Assembly: GCA_948099385.1 (NCBI GenBank)
Contig: CANUEZ040000047.1
Location: 30,088,501 to 30,152,500 of the forward strand
Length of the DNA stretch: 64,000 nucleotides
Origin: Fasciola hepatica
Taxonomy: Eukaryota; Platyhelminthes; Trematoda; Plagiorchiida; Fasciolidae
Direction of reading: 5' to 3'
Under the pieces are notes generated by a model. That model had not been told where the DNA came from. It saw nothing but the letters and a program-made list of their open reading frames with translations, and did not search any database. Of this stretch, positions 23,701 through 35,316 are shown in pieces. The stretch's first letter is position 1. Each line of letters opens with the position of its first letter. The position numbers and the translations under genes were made by a program.

Positions 23701-25579
23701 TGATTTCCAATGGGATCAGGATCCATTTATCAATTGGCTGAAATAAAGATAAGGGGCAAACCATGTTTCACAGGAGTGACTATTATGCGTCTCTGAAACG
23801 TGAGTGGGTGTCACTGATGTCAGTAATCTTATCAACGAAATTGTGTTGTGTGTTGGAGTAGCGGGTTTGACCATCAAACATTGCTTCCTATTACACTGTT
23901 TGTCATGACCGTTTTATTCAGCTGCAATTTAATTGATAATTCGATATCGTCCAACTTGTTGCGTTTTGAGTGGCCCTCAATTGCCCAACCACGTTCGTCC
24001 ATGGATCGTACTGAGGTCACGTGTTGGGTGAGACATTTATATTGAACTTGCGATAAACTGTTGTTGAAAACCGTTGTTGTTCCGATTCGCGAGTTATCAG
24101 GTTTATCAGCTTCCCGTTCTCACTCCAAAGATCAGCCTGTACGCATGTCCCTCAAACTCAAAGCAGGAATTTTCTCTCCATAAAATTATAAGGTGCTTTA
24201 GGTAATCCGTAGGGATAGGCATCGCAGTAATGTTATGTAAGTTGACATTAGGAAGATAGTCAACAGTTTCTCGAAGAGGTTCTTCGGTAGAAAGAAACTC
24301 AACATCCAATGTGTACATTCTGAGTCTTTACTGTAAAACTGTGGAGGACTTTTGCAAGCTCAAAGGAATCTTGTAAACAATGAGGGGTTAGGCGTTTTCG
24401 GACGGGATCACGAACATCGACTAACCATTGAGCAAGTTTGTGGTCAGCTGATTTTTCCATTCACAAAAGAACTGTGGATTCCCATTGGTTTCAGCTACTT
24501 GTACACGGTTCCCGATATGAACCCGTGTAGCAGTAGGATTTGCAGATGTCTGTTTACTTATTTCTCGTGGAGTACATTGTCCTCTGTTGTTCTGTCTAAC
24601 AGGAATCTTTGGTTTTCTAAGAGAATGGTGACCATCTTCTCAGTATAGTCTTTTATCATCAAGATTACCACTCTTAAGCCTTTATGTGGTTCCAGAAACC
24701 TCAAATCATCCATTGGTTTCACTCAATTGATGACAACTTTGTGCTCCAAAGTCAGACAGCCACTTTGACGGTTGGGGGCAGAAATGGATTATTCGGGAAT
24801 ATCTGCAAGTTTGGCGTTGACCCACCAGGCTTCTCTATTTGATGCGGATTTTAGGTCTTTGACTTCATCATAAGGATGCTCAAGCTGTACTCTTGTTTGG
24901 AATTCTTTTAGGTGTTTCAATGGAAGCTTGAATTTCATTCTCAGAGAAAGCATCTGGAGATGGGTATTTGTCAACTATGCTTCTCAGAGTGTGTGAACGT
25001 TTCTGTTCGTGTTTATTTGAGAGATTGGATTGTCTCTAGGGTGGTTTAGGCTGACTGAGAGGCTCGTTATAGTTACACTCCAGATTTTGTGACGACTCAT
25101 CGGAACAGTTCTAAAGTTTGATTTCATAAACCAGCGATAAGTTGGAAATGATGCCAACGAATCGCCACTGAGTTTCAATAAACTGCATTATGCCCCGTGA
25201 TTCATCAGTGCGAACGTCCGTAATCCCGACCAGGCGTACATTGATTTTCGGCAACTTTTCTTTCCGTAAACAATTTACGAAAATGATTTCCATAGCAGCG
25301 AGAATTCAAGCATTCAGTAGACAATACAGTTGGGCATTTGTTTACTGTAGATTTGCACCTCATTGTCAGCAAACGGTTCAGCATTTGCGTAGTGTTCCCG
25401 AGGAGTCTTTGCTTGAGAAAATTGGAACATTGTGTCCAGTTATTAGGAACGGAAGAAATACACCGAGATTGCACGCGGGAATGAACCATTCAGGGCATCG
25501 TAGTTTGTCGTATTTACGGAAACATTTTGCACGGATGAATAGTGCCAGCGAAGATCACACGAATAGAGGCTCGAAATAG
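20780..25579. repeat. Segmental duplication unit B
   Basis: Second full copy, in direct orientation 5357 bp after unit A. Near-complete identity except scattered single-base changes and one dense cluster of differences at about 25065-25170 (B reads catcggaacagttctaaag where A has catcataaaggttctcaaa). The left neighbour is the receptor pseudogene 20223-20779. The right neighbour at 25580 is a flank also found to the right of the partial copy at 51229-51764, which suggests that the right flank of B is the original one. Confidence 0.9.
25190..25579 (+). CDS. Unidentified 129-codon frame, unit B copy
   Basis: Copy of the 19833-20222 frame with one visible residue change (Phe to Val in the RSVPEES stretch). 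No domain recognised. Being intact is weak evidence because the copies are young. Confidence 0.25.
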   Translation: MPRDSSVRTSVIPTRRTLIFGNFSFRKQFTKMISIAARIQAFSRQYSWAFVYCRFAPHCQQTVQHLRSVPEESLLEKIGTLCPVIRNGRNTPRLHAGMNHSGHRSLSYLRKHFARMNSASEDHTNRGSK

Positions 25580-25960
25580 TGACCGCGATTAGCATTGCTA
25601 GCTATATTCCGGTCCCAATTTCTTGTACACTCAGTCAGCTTCTTTACAAAATGAATTTCATAAATCGATTTGTTGCTTACATGTACATTTACCCAGATGT
25701 ACATATGCACAGCACGAGGATTTGAAATAGCGCATGATACTGTTACTCCACTGTCACAAATCTATGCTGGTTCGTGTATTCAGCAATAATGGGTGGTGAA
25801 ACTTCAAACATCTAAGTCCATGAAAAATAATGCATCATTTGAACAGTCGATTAGAAATTAATATAAGCGCGACTAAATTCACCTCTAAATGGATGTCTCA
25901 TATTGAAATATATGAATTTTGTGAATCAATTCCAAAAGCATTGCAACACCATCCTTCCTA
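25580..25960. repeat. Right flank of unit B, shared with copy D
   Basis: Matches 51765-52100 with scattered substitutions and small gaps (for example both carry the tgaccgcgattagcattgc start and the ttcagcaataatgggtggt stretch). No coding potential seen. The match stops near the atatgaatttt stretch, after which copy D jumps to sequence found downstream of the receptor. Confidence 0.7.
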
Positions 25961-27226
25961 TGGAATTCAAACGAACGTGTGGACACCCATGCATTCTGAC
26001 AACTGAGCCGTGTTGAATGTAAAGATTTATCGCGTGTGAACATGGAAATCCGGATATCCTTCTTTGATGGTGTTTCAATCTTTCTTGTTCACTCAATTGC
26101 ATAATGTCATTTACGGGTTTCCATGGTCCTCATATGCTTCAACACGATTCTCACGTGTCCTTCCAACTTCACCAGTGAACATTCTTTAAATTACCTACCT
26201 TGGTCTGACGTCTACCAAGGCCTGCGGATACCCCAACCGAAGTGTTTATTTATCACAATTGTTTACTTTACTTGACTGAGCTCCGGTGCTTGGCCGTACG
26301 TAGTTTCTGTCACTGATTTACCTACGAGAATATATGACTTTTGACTTGAACTTCGCGCTTGACCACGCCTTCTCATTTTGAAAAAATGAGATCACGTTTG
26401 TTCTTTAACATGTTTGTGAGTTTCTTTTCTCAGGCGGTTACGTCGTTTCTTCTGACTTCGTCGTGTACCACTACTGTACGCGCCCACTGTCCATTGTTGA
26501 CTGGGCCTTGTGAAGCCCTATCAAGCCGTTTTTTTTATTGTGGTCGTATTTTATCATTGCTTCCTGACTTTGTACCATGCTACATATAGTCAACCGAGAT
26601 TGGATTATCTGACTTGGGACTCGAGGCTCGTTTCTCTTTGAGGTGCCCAATAAACGGATGAAAATCTGTTACATTGGCAGTTCAGAACATTTGATGAGTG
26701 AAACATGTTTTTTGTTATGTACTTAAAACGAAATTTACTGCTAGCTGGTGTAATCAACCACGACGCTTATTCGGAATTGTTAGCTGTAACACCGTAGCAA
26801 GCAAATGATGGTCCTCGTTTGAGTCTTTGGTGATCTGAAACTGATTGGACAAAATGGAACCCCTTGAAGAGAACAGTGTGCAGAATCGAGCAGTAACAAG
26901 GAACAATGTGACAAATTATGTAAACATTATCCTCATTTCCTTACTATCTATTTTCGTAACTGCGTGATTACAACCAAAATTGAGTAATTAAATTACGGCT
27001 GGTGGAATGCGCGATATTCGTGCATCATGCTCGTGACAGTTCCAGTGTGGTAGAATCAGTCCCGTCCAATGAGGTTTCTAGTTCACAATGATCATTGTTT
27101 ACCACTGACCGATTTTTAACCAATCGACAGTCTTCCAGTCATATTCACGGTATTGAGGAATATTATTGTCGTATACCTCGTTTGATCACAAAATTGACTA
27201 ACCAACTTCATACAGTTTCGATCATC
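25961..27226. other. Upstream region of the intact receptor
   Basis: No recognised gene; the frame 26359-26589 is short and basic. No defined promoter element is seen directly upstream of 27227. This part is absent from the deleted paralogue at 51765-53190. Confidence 0.4.
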
Positions 27227-28261
27227 ATGGTCGAGGTCACATTTAATATAAGTCAATCTACAAACTATGCCCTCGGTGTAGGTTGCACTATACCTCTGTG
27301 TTTGGGAATCATTGCCAATATTATGGTATTCTGTGTTCTGTACACAGGTAAGTTAAATAGTCGTCTAACAACTTGGCTTCTGCGTGTGCAAGTAGTTCTT
27401 GATGCATCATGTTGTTTGTGGAATATTCTCTTTCTGTGGGTGCGACACTACACATATTCTACCTCAATCGGCCGTTGGATTCAATGTCGCATCTGGCGTA
27501 CACAAGTACCCTACTGGATAGCTGTGTCCATGTCAACGTGCAATCTGACATGGATCACACTGAATTGTTTATGGGCCACAATGTATTGTGCCACGTATCG
27601 ACATAATGAAGCAACATACATCCCCTGGACCACATTCGTAACCTTGTCATTTGGAATAGTGATTGGCATAATGACTACGATGGTTGTACAGTTGGAAGAA
27701 ACGATATGTGTTACAATAATAACACAGAGGCAGACAATCGCGTATCAATTAATAAGGTTTCATCAACCATTCTGGATTATCACTTTTTACCTTCTCCCAA
27801 TTGTGGTTATGCTGGTTGCTCATTTTCGTGTGGTATGTTATTTCCGTTCAATGGATCTCAAACAACGATCCGAAGATTATGGCAGAGTCCCATCAGAGGG
27901 GTTCCATTCACGTGACCAGCAGCATCCGCCCCATTCATCGGGATCGAATACGTCATTCCACTTCGTTGATCCCATGTTTCGATCTCTGCATATCGGTTCA
28001 TTGTTTCTGATCTCCGGTGTGATTTTGGGACACACATATGATACAGTACATTATCTAATGAGTAGTATTGGTACTGACTATTCCTATGAATTCGGGTCGG
28101 ATTTTCAGTTGATCAGTGTGTTTGTGACAACGCTGAACTCTATCATCAATCCAATAATTATCGCTTTTTCGGCACTGTCTATTCGTAGTTTTACAAGCAT
28201 TCATCTTTCTCTTGGGTTCAGGATGTGTAAACAGGCACTCCACATGTCAACTTCTGATTGA
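27227..28261 (+). CDS. Intact single-exon orphan GPCR, rhodopsin-like, probably PROF1-type
   Basis: A 344-residue seven-helix membrane protein with no interruption. The frame is open further upstream, but 27227 is the only in-frame ATG before helix 1, and the pseudogene at 59665-60816 has its ATG at the equivalent place. Numbering from this Met: an N-glycosylation site at N7 in a short outside tail; helices near 14-39, 48-72, 96-120, 132-155, 182-204, 256-276 and 294-318. Class-A landmarks seen are N31 in helix 1, D59 in helix 2, C87 and C161 for the helix3-loop2 disulfide, W134 in helix 4, P191 in helix 5 (YLLPIVVM) and N308-P309 in helix 7. Odd points: no DRY at the end of helix 3, no CWxP in helix 6, and the NPxxY tyrosine is replaced by Ile. 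The third inner loop is Ser/His-rich and the tail is short. It would act at the plasma membrane; ligand and G protein are unknown. Assignment to the platyhelminth orphan family PROF1 is inference. I saw no AATAAA in about 500 bases downstream. Confidence 0.85.
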   Translation: MVEVTFNISQSTNYALGVGCTIPLCLGIIANIMVFCVLYTGKLNSRLTTWLLRVQVVLDASCCLWNILFLWVRHYTYSTSIGRWIQCRIWRTQVPYWIAVSMSTCNLTWITLNCLWATMYCATYRHNEATYIPWTTFVTLSFGIVIGIMTTMVVQLEETICVTIITQRQTIAYQLIRFHQPFWIITFYLLPIVVMLVAHFRVVCYFRSMDLKQRSEDYGRVPSEGFHSRDQQHPPHSSGSNTSFHFVDPMFRSLHIGSLFLISGVILGHTYDTVHYLMSSIGTDYSYEFGSDFQLISVFVTTLNSIINPIIIAFSALSIRSFTSIHLSLGFRMCKQALHMSTSD

Positions 28262-28439
28262 GTGACTAACCGGTGGAACATTCAAGGATATTATTTCTCG
28301 TGTTGCGTTTGTCTTGTGTTTTACAATGATTTATTCACTCGCTTAACAATGGAAACGGACAAGGTAGATTCATATATATCAAAAACTGGATGAGACGTTG
28401 GAATGTTTTCGCTGTTTTTTACTGGATTCTTCGTTTTCT

Positions 28440-30140
28440 CATTAACTGTTGTGTGAAAAATTTGTGACCCAGCACGAGTTATCGTTTCCAGCAAATTCCC
28501 TGATTATGTTCAGTATGCATGCTTTATCTGCTTCCCTATCTTTTAGTGTGAATGGCACTGTCCTATCGATCCACACTTGGGCTACATGGCACAGATGACA
28601 AACAGTTCATTTCCTAGCCCTGGAGACTGAACCGATGAGGTCACAAATTGGACTCAGTTTCACTTTGATGCCATTATGTGCAACTATCTTTGATTCATCG
28701 CCGTTTATCTCGCAGTGTGCACTACATCCGCATAATCAGACCAAAATTTGTTGTGCCCCCTTTGTAAGTTGTTATTCTGAATCGCAGTAACTCGTAGCCG
28801 AGTGAACGGATCCCAAAGCAAAAACGAGATTGATCCAGTTATTCTACAGTAATAGATTACCGAATTGTAAGTATAAAAATTGTATGCAAAGCTCAATTAT
28901 GTATCAAAAACGATTAGCAATTGAGAATCAAAGTAGAGCAATGCCCAAGACCAAACCCAATCACAATGGCGAAGTCAGATGCCAAAATATGTCATGGTTG
29001 GTAAATCAAGATATTGACAGAGTTATTCAGATGTGTCCATTAGTGTATGCTGTAGAATTGATATTCTTTGGGAAGTGGCGTATGTGTGGAAACATTCGCT
29101 AAGGGTTTTCCGAATGCAAGTTACACTCTTCATCAGAACTTCCATGAGATGGCAGCCGCACCACAGCCGTCTAAGCAGTAATTTCTACATGGTTAACGAT
29201 GCAAACGGATGTCTGATATCCAAACGACCAGTGAAAACTAGTCAAAAAAACTATAGACGCAATAGCAAAACCAGTGACCAAGTATTCAAAGTGACTCAGA
29301 AACTGAAGGATGATTCAACAGCAATTGCTCTGTTAGATGCCTACAGATCCGTTCTTCATCATTCGATATTTATAACATTCACTGGATGTGGGGTTGGACA
29401 TCCACACTGTGTTGTTATTTTTCATTCATTGAGTCATATTTATTGTTATGTATTGGTATGAGTACGAATAACTGAAAACGAGCTTGTTCACCACGCTGTT
29501 TTGTTCTCAATTTTACATTCTATTTACCCGTCTTTACCACATACTCCACCGACGTCCCTGAACTAAGGGGCACGCTATGAGACTCATGTCTCTGTTGTGT
29601 GTGTGTCCATGTGTGTACATCAGTGCATGTCAATGACGTGATCCCGTTACTAGTCTGGTTTTTTCTCGGTCCATCGCGCCTTATCCGTAGACAACTGTCG
29701 GACAATCAGTGAAGTCTCTTAGTCTGAGCCCGTGATGGGTAGCTATTGAAGTTTGCACTATTTCATTCACTCAATGTAGTGAATTGGAACAGCTGCAAAT
29801 TATACTGTTTGATTAGAAGAACTAGTCGACGGAGAACCGGTGTATGCGATATACCCGATCAGTACGATTGCTCACCGAATCACCAGAATGAATTTCGTTT
29901 GCCTTGATAGGCTGATCGCTGAGCTTGGCATTTAGATCACAGACGTTTCATTACAGTCGAGTTGATATCGTAAGTGCATGTCCGCCCTTGGTAGAGGTCT
30001 TCTTCACTTATTGCTTGATTTGCGAAAGCAGAAATTGAACTACCTGTTCCGGATGTTCTACGCGAAACATATATTCAAGAATAGGAAAGAATAGGAAGAT
30101 AAACCACGGAACATAACCAGACAGGAGGGTCACTTTACCA
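28440..30140. repeat. Receptor downstream block, duplicated at 52110-52730
   Basis: The stretches 28440-28640 and 29740-30140 have diverged counterparts at 52110-52350 and 52350-52730. The middle part (28650-29740) has no counterpart and no recognisable gene; its open frames (for example 29033-29461) have no domain I can name and look like chance frames. Confidence 0.6.
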
Positions 30141-30900
30141 TATATACCTCAGATGTATCCGAAATACCTGAGAGATTCGTTCGGTCTCAAGGTAACACAG
30201 TTGCTCATGGACGATTTAAAATCATGAGAAGACTCATAAAAAAAAAGAACAACCCAACAGTGAAGGAAGAAGGAACGTTATAATTAAGGTCAAGTGTATT
30301 GATTGCGACAAATGCTACATTGGTCAAACTCGTAGAAATGTGGTCACTCGAATGCATGAGTATAAACTGGCTAAGAACAGACGTGATCCATTCTTTCCAA
30401 TATTTGTTGGCACGAGGATCAATGAAGGCACGAGTTCAATCGGGATGAGGTTAAGATTCTGGATCAGGCATCCACGGGACACGGAGGCAAGTTTTTGGAA
30501 GCATGGAACTCTTTAAACAACCCGAACAGCAGACATATTGAATTGGATCACGTGTACAGTCAGGTAATTAGCAAGCAGTCTAACCAAATCAGAAAGTCAG
30601 AAGAAGAATTCACGGAGCCAAATCATGCTGCTCGTATTATTGAATTTGAAGTTTTCACTCTCAAACATTCTCGGAACAGAATCATCGCGAATTCAAATGT
30701 CAAAAGTGGAAAGAACAGCACGAAGCATGGAATGTGAAGCGTCATAGGTCAACGGTCAAGTTCGTAGAGGCTATGTTATGCAAAGATCGAGTACGGACAG
30801 AAGGTTGTCTACGAGGCTTATGCGCTGACCTCGACTATGTCACTCCAGTGGTGATGAAGCTTTTATGATTAAAACGCCAAGCTCAGCGAGCCTGATTCTA
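30141..30900 (+). mobile_element. Penelope-like element, RT tail and GIY-YIG endonuclease, broken
   Basis: Penelope-like elements carry a reverse transcriptase followed by a GIY-YIG nickase that opens the target. Here the linker (ERFVRSQGNTVAH, then a basic stretch) is followed by a Cys pair and the nuclease start KCIDCDKCYIGQTRR, TRMHEYKLA, and after one frame change by HEFNRDEVKILDQAS and the end motif EAWNSLN with RHIELDHVYSQV. Tyr-Ile-Gly and the following Arg are kept. A stop before the Cys pair and the frame change near 30425 make it inactive. The 30780-30960 tail resembles the usual Asp/Ser-rich end. A copy with the catalytic core deleted lies at 52731-53190. Confidence 0.8.
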
Positions 30901-31489
30901 TCGGCTTTGCAAACCAAGTATAATATCCGTATCGACGGGGTATAACCTACTCGATGATCAGTGCCAAACAAGTGATTACGTACTGATTTATTAATTATGT
31001 ATAGATATATTTATATATGAATTCACTAGGATTGAATTTTAATCGTCTGAATTGTGAAATGATACTCTTTATTCAAGAATGCACAAGTGAATTACAACTG
31101 TTTTCTTTTAGTTGCTCGTATCTGGACCACTGCTTACCCAACGAATAACAATAGGTTGTATGAGCAAGCGCTCATATTTGAATGTGTGGACTCAATTTCT
31201 TCGGATGGACACGAACGGTATAGTGGTTATTGCCATTCGTGTGATTCCGGGAAAATTTCGTAAACACTTTTTACCTACTAATTATTATACATATAAATAC
31301 ATATATGTAAATGTCGTTAGAAATGATGTCAGTTTTCTGGCTCGTTTCCATTCCTGACCTTTAGGTGACAGATATTTATGATGCCTGTTATTCTCTACGT
31401 AATTTTATCAAACGAACAGGCAGTTACATTAATTTATTATTTTGCAGGAGTACAAATGTAACTACAACTTCCCCCCTTAAACTCAAGTC
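30901..31489. other. No gene recognised
   Basis: The first part is probably the 3' end of the Penelope-like element. The rest is AT-rich with one short frame (31112-31357) that has no recognisable domain. Confidence 0.4.
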
Positions 31490-31605
31490 AAAACTCGCAT
31501 TTCTTCAGCCACGATCCGATATTCAATAGCCACAACCCACCATTCAATAGCCACAACTCATCATTCCTTAGCCTTGCCTCACTACTTTTAGCCATACCGA
31601 TGCAA
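31490..31605. repeat. 21-bp minisatellite
   Basis: About five imperfect units of 21 bp with the core cattc(a/c)(a/t)tagccacaac, for example tattcaatagccacaaccca followed by ccattcaatagccacaact. The same unit recurs at 57412-57480 and, inverted, at 57785-57835. Confidence 0.75.
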
Positions 31606-32029
31606 GCCAGTCAGCGAAATCCTGTACGCCATTACAAAATAGGATGAGTTGTATGTAGTTGCAACGTCATCGCCTGGCTTAAGGACAGCATCATAAGTCC
31701 GACAGAGTTGGTCACTTCCCCAGTATTTGGCCCCCAATTGAACACAGCCCCTTACTGAAATTTCGTACTACCATTACATCATGATAGGAATCAAATCAAA
31801 CTAAAGTGAACAACTTAATGAAACCGCAAAGAGATTAAAATTCCATTGTTATTTGTTTTGGCTGTGGGTTTTTTAATTTTCTATATTGTTCGATTTAGCT
31901 GACCACAGAAATATGACCAATGATAATGAATTCACAAGGAAGATCAATTGCACAGCTTCGACGTTATAAAATCCTTCACGCCGGGTCAAGCGAGCTTCAG
32001 TGGATCACCGTTAATCAATTTGTGGGAGC

Positions 32030-32260
32030 GCTATGCATGATGGCTGGAAAACAAAACAAAGTTCATCAGTTGTTTCATCCTAGTTGGGAATCATCAGCAG
32101 TGCACATCCAACGAGCCAGAACGGAGACTCGAACCCAGGGTGAACGGTGGTAAATCGAACATCTTCCATGGTTTTCAATGGTCAGTTGAGCGTCGAAGCT
32201 ACATGATGAATCATATTATACAAACCTAATCTCTTACTACTCAAATGCTCAAAGTTCATC
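32030..32260 (-). repeat. tRNA-like repeat, second family, copy 1
   Basis: The minus strand contains gggttcgagtctcc, a good B-box-like sequence. The plus-strand end (tcaatggtcagttg, gcatgatgaatc-like, tattatacaaa) recurs at 33040-33120. Interpreted as a tRNA-related SINE; A box not certain. Confidence 0.35.
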
Positions 32261-32889
32261 AGTCGCGAAAAATGTGCCCGTTCTATAAGATAAGAGATTG
32301 TTCCTAAATGAACCGTGCTGGTGTGCTGTACCGTGGTGGGGCTATGCCTCACATGAGAATGTTTATCTTACAGCCGTGAATATATCCAATAAATTTTAAA
32401 ATGCATTTTCAGTAGCAAAACCATAAATGTCATGGTGGTTCAGTTGCACAACGGCCCCAAAACAACCCTGATTTGATCATGACGAAGAATTCCTTTTCAA
32501 TATTGAAGATATAACTTATTGCACTTTCTCCACACGAGACTACGGAGACGAGAGTGTTGCACGCAAAGGAGCACAAGCCAACCAGTAGTATAGTTGTTTG
32601 GATGGTGAACTCTATGCCAAAATGCCGAAATAATTCGCTGATTATATAGACAAGTAGACATTTTATCCCCTTTGATGACTCGAGTACAAAGAAGACATTA
32701 TGTTATAAACAACCTGCAGATCTTGGTTACTATGTGTGTGGGGGTAGTAGGAGATCAGATTTGTATAATATGATTCTTCGTGAAGGATCAACGGTTCATC
32801 ACACGAGCCGATCGCTGTGCGAGAGACGGTTCGTTAGCGTCCAAATCCAGTGATGGAGGGATGTTACATCATGTATCGGATACGTCCAA

Positions 32890-33120
32890 CAAACCGCTGA
32901 GAGGCGGCCCAAATGTCCTGGTGGTTAGTTGTTCCATTCACAATCGCTCATCCTGAGTTCCAGTCCCAGTAGAGACTCGGTGGATGTGCACGCCCGATCA
33001 TTCCTAACAAGGAGGAAACAGATGTGCGGGGCTTATATGCTCTTCAATGGTTAGTTGTCATTTGATACTGCATGATGAATCGTATTATATAAATATAGTT
33101 TCTCACTAGTTTTAAATATA
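32890..33120. repeat. tRNA-like repeat, second family, copy 2
   Basis: Contains tggtggttagttg and gagttccagtccc on the plus strand, A- and B-box-like, and then the tcaatggttagttg, catgatgaatcgtattata block shared with 32170-32230. Confidence 0.35.
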
Positions 33121-34569
33121 TTATCCATTTGATAATAATGGCAAGCAAATTAAACATTATAGAATAAGCTTGCATGCAAACGAGTACCTGTTATTTTTCT
33201 ACCTATGGTTCCCATGTATACATGTTTTCGGATGGATGGTAAATACCGGAAGGCGAATTAGCTAGAATAAGGGTCCTATTTTGTTCCAGGAGAATGAATC
33301 TAATCCGAAATGACAAGTTATAAATGTACGGTAAATACAACCTATGTGTCGCGATGCAAGCATTTATATAGAATGTATAAATTCCGGAATCCGCATTTTT
33401 GTTCCAAATTTCACAACATCCGTATAGAAATAATTACACACTGTGACTCTGCCCAGTTTCTTTTATACCTCAATACCAAATGGTTCTGCGTGCTTTTCTG
33501 TCCTCTCATTTTTACTACGTGCTAGGAAAATGTGATCAAATACATCAAATAACCACTTCACATTTCGAAACATTGTCTTCTTCCAACATATTTAAATTTG
33601 TCCTCATCAAATCGTTTCTCTAAATGAACCTCGTTTATCATATTTTTGTTCGCCTTGAGAGATTTCATTCTGCTTTCGGCGGAGTAAATTTAGTAAAGAA
33701 TGCATTAATTCCAACATTCCTTCATCAACACTGAGTTTCTCAATATTTTTGAAAGCCACAACCCAACAGTATGAATAAGAGATATATCACCCAAATGCAC
33801 ACAACACTCTCGCCCGCGATGCACTAAAGAATCAAATGGGGTTACAAGCAAATCTGAACTTGATTAAATCTGGAACTGAAAATTACCAATTTCAAAAGAG
33901 ACATCATTCCTGCAAGCGGAAAACGAATCTCTTATCACGTGTCTTTTGTATTGTCAGATATTTGTGAACTTTGATTCATACCAATACAATATAAAGAAAC
34001 AGATGCTCCATCGTAGGCTTTATATTGAATGTTTTTTTTAATTTTTAGTGCATAGCTAGCTGGTGAAAGCAGAATCTGGAATCGTGATAGAGTTGGTATC
34101 ACTGTGACTCAATGAATAAAGGAAACGAAATAATAATAAAACATATCCGGTTTACGAATGATATTCTCTGATGTGCCAAGCCAACAACCAAATCATATAC
34201 GCTTTGCAATTATTGCTATTGACGAGTAGCTCGTCGACTATGTTCCATGTATTTATGATAATTGGATGAACTCATTTCAAACACTGAAATTCAAAGAGTA
34301 AGCAGACCCTTTATCACCAGTACAAAAATGCTGATCGAGAAGAACGAGGAGGTTTTGACAATAACTGTTAGAACAGAACTGGAAAAAACACATTTCCAGT
34401 TGTGAACGGTTCTCGATTTTTGTTGATCGAATTTCCTAGACATTGTTCTCTTGCTGATTTTCAATGCCCCATTTCACTGTGCCGAAGGAACAAAATCGAG
34501 TGATACACATGGTACAAAAATGATTTTGTTCGTTCGCTTTTTGAAACCTGTCAAGTTTCCGCAAACTAG
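33121..34569. other. No gene recognised
   Basis: AT-rich, only short frames. The lower part flanks the receptor relic 34570-35316 but does not clearly match the flanks shared by 55330-55745 and 59400-59664. Confidence 0.4.
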
Positions 34570-35316
34570 AACTTCGTACATGAATGATTCAATTTCCTGA
34601 TTGTAAGGGATAGGTACTCGTCTGGTAATTCCCTAGTCGACGCGCTTGATAATGTAAATACCACTGGATTGTCAGCAGAATCACTTTGGTGAAAAATGCG
34701 CCGATCAGTAGAACATCTGCTCCGAAATCGTACGCGTAGTTTCCAACTGCACTACTTAGACTGCTTAGTTGACCGTGACGTATGGGTGTCATAGAATCAC
34801 AAATGAGATCATATATTAGTGAAACAACAGTAAGTGATCAACAAAGTGAATCGATGAAGAAAAACGTTCCATTTGACTCTAGTTGACCTTGCTCCTTCTG
34901 TGAGGGAGACCAACTAATTGATTGCTTGTGCATCTCTGCATTGTGCCAGTTTCACTCCACTGAATGGAAACTACAGACTAACAAAAATAAGCTACCAGCA
35001 TGACTGAACTAGGAAGCAAGTAGTACATGACGAAGTCAAGTGGTTGATATAACACAGTCGCATGAAATGCAGTTGTGTGATTCGGTGTACTTTTAGCGAA
35101 ACAGTTTGCATTGTGAAAGTCCACAATCAGCATGTTTGGTATAAGAGCTCCCGCAACAAGCACGATTGTCCCGATGGTTGTCCGGATGATATATGCGATC
35201 ACTGCCAGTAAAAAGAACCAACTTTGAACATTCCTTAGCGAATATCGTTATCGGACATCTCATCTCATTTCAAGCGAACAATCCAACGCATTTTCTTCCC
35301 TGGATGGTTGTCATGG
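34570..35316 (-). pseudogene. GPCR pseudogene 3, helix 3 to helix 7
   Basis: From 35316 down to 34758 this is a near-identical copy of the 20223-20779 pseudogene; one visible difference is gagactaac versus gagaccaac. It then continues where that copy is cut, with loop 3 of the outside face and helix 7 on the reverse strand: NYAYDFGADVLLIGAFF aligns with DYSYEFGSDFQLISVFV of the intact receptor, but the NP motif is lost to a frame change. Helices 1-2 are missing because unit C begins at 35317. This is the more complete version of the relic, so the 20223-20779 copy is the derived, cut one. Confidence 0.75.

Noticed and set aside
27095..27226. N-terminal extension of the receptor by 44 residues
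   Set aside because: The frame there starts at TTG, not ATG, and the pseudogene at 59665-60816 begins at the position equivalent to ATG 27227.
31490..31605. CRISPR-like array of regularly spaced repeats
   Set aside because: The 21-bp units are directly adjacent without spacers, and the genome is clearly eukaryotic; it is a minisatellite.
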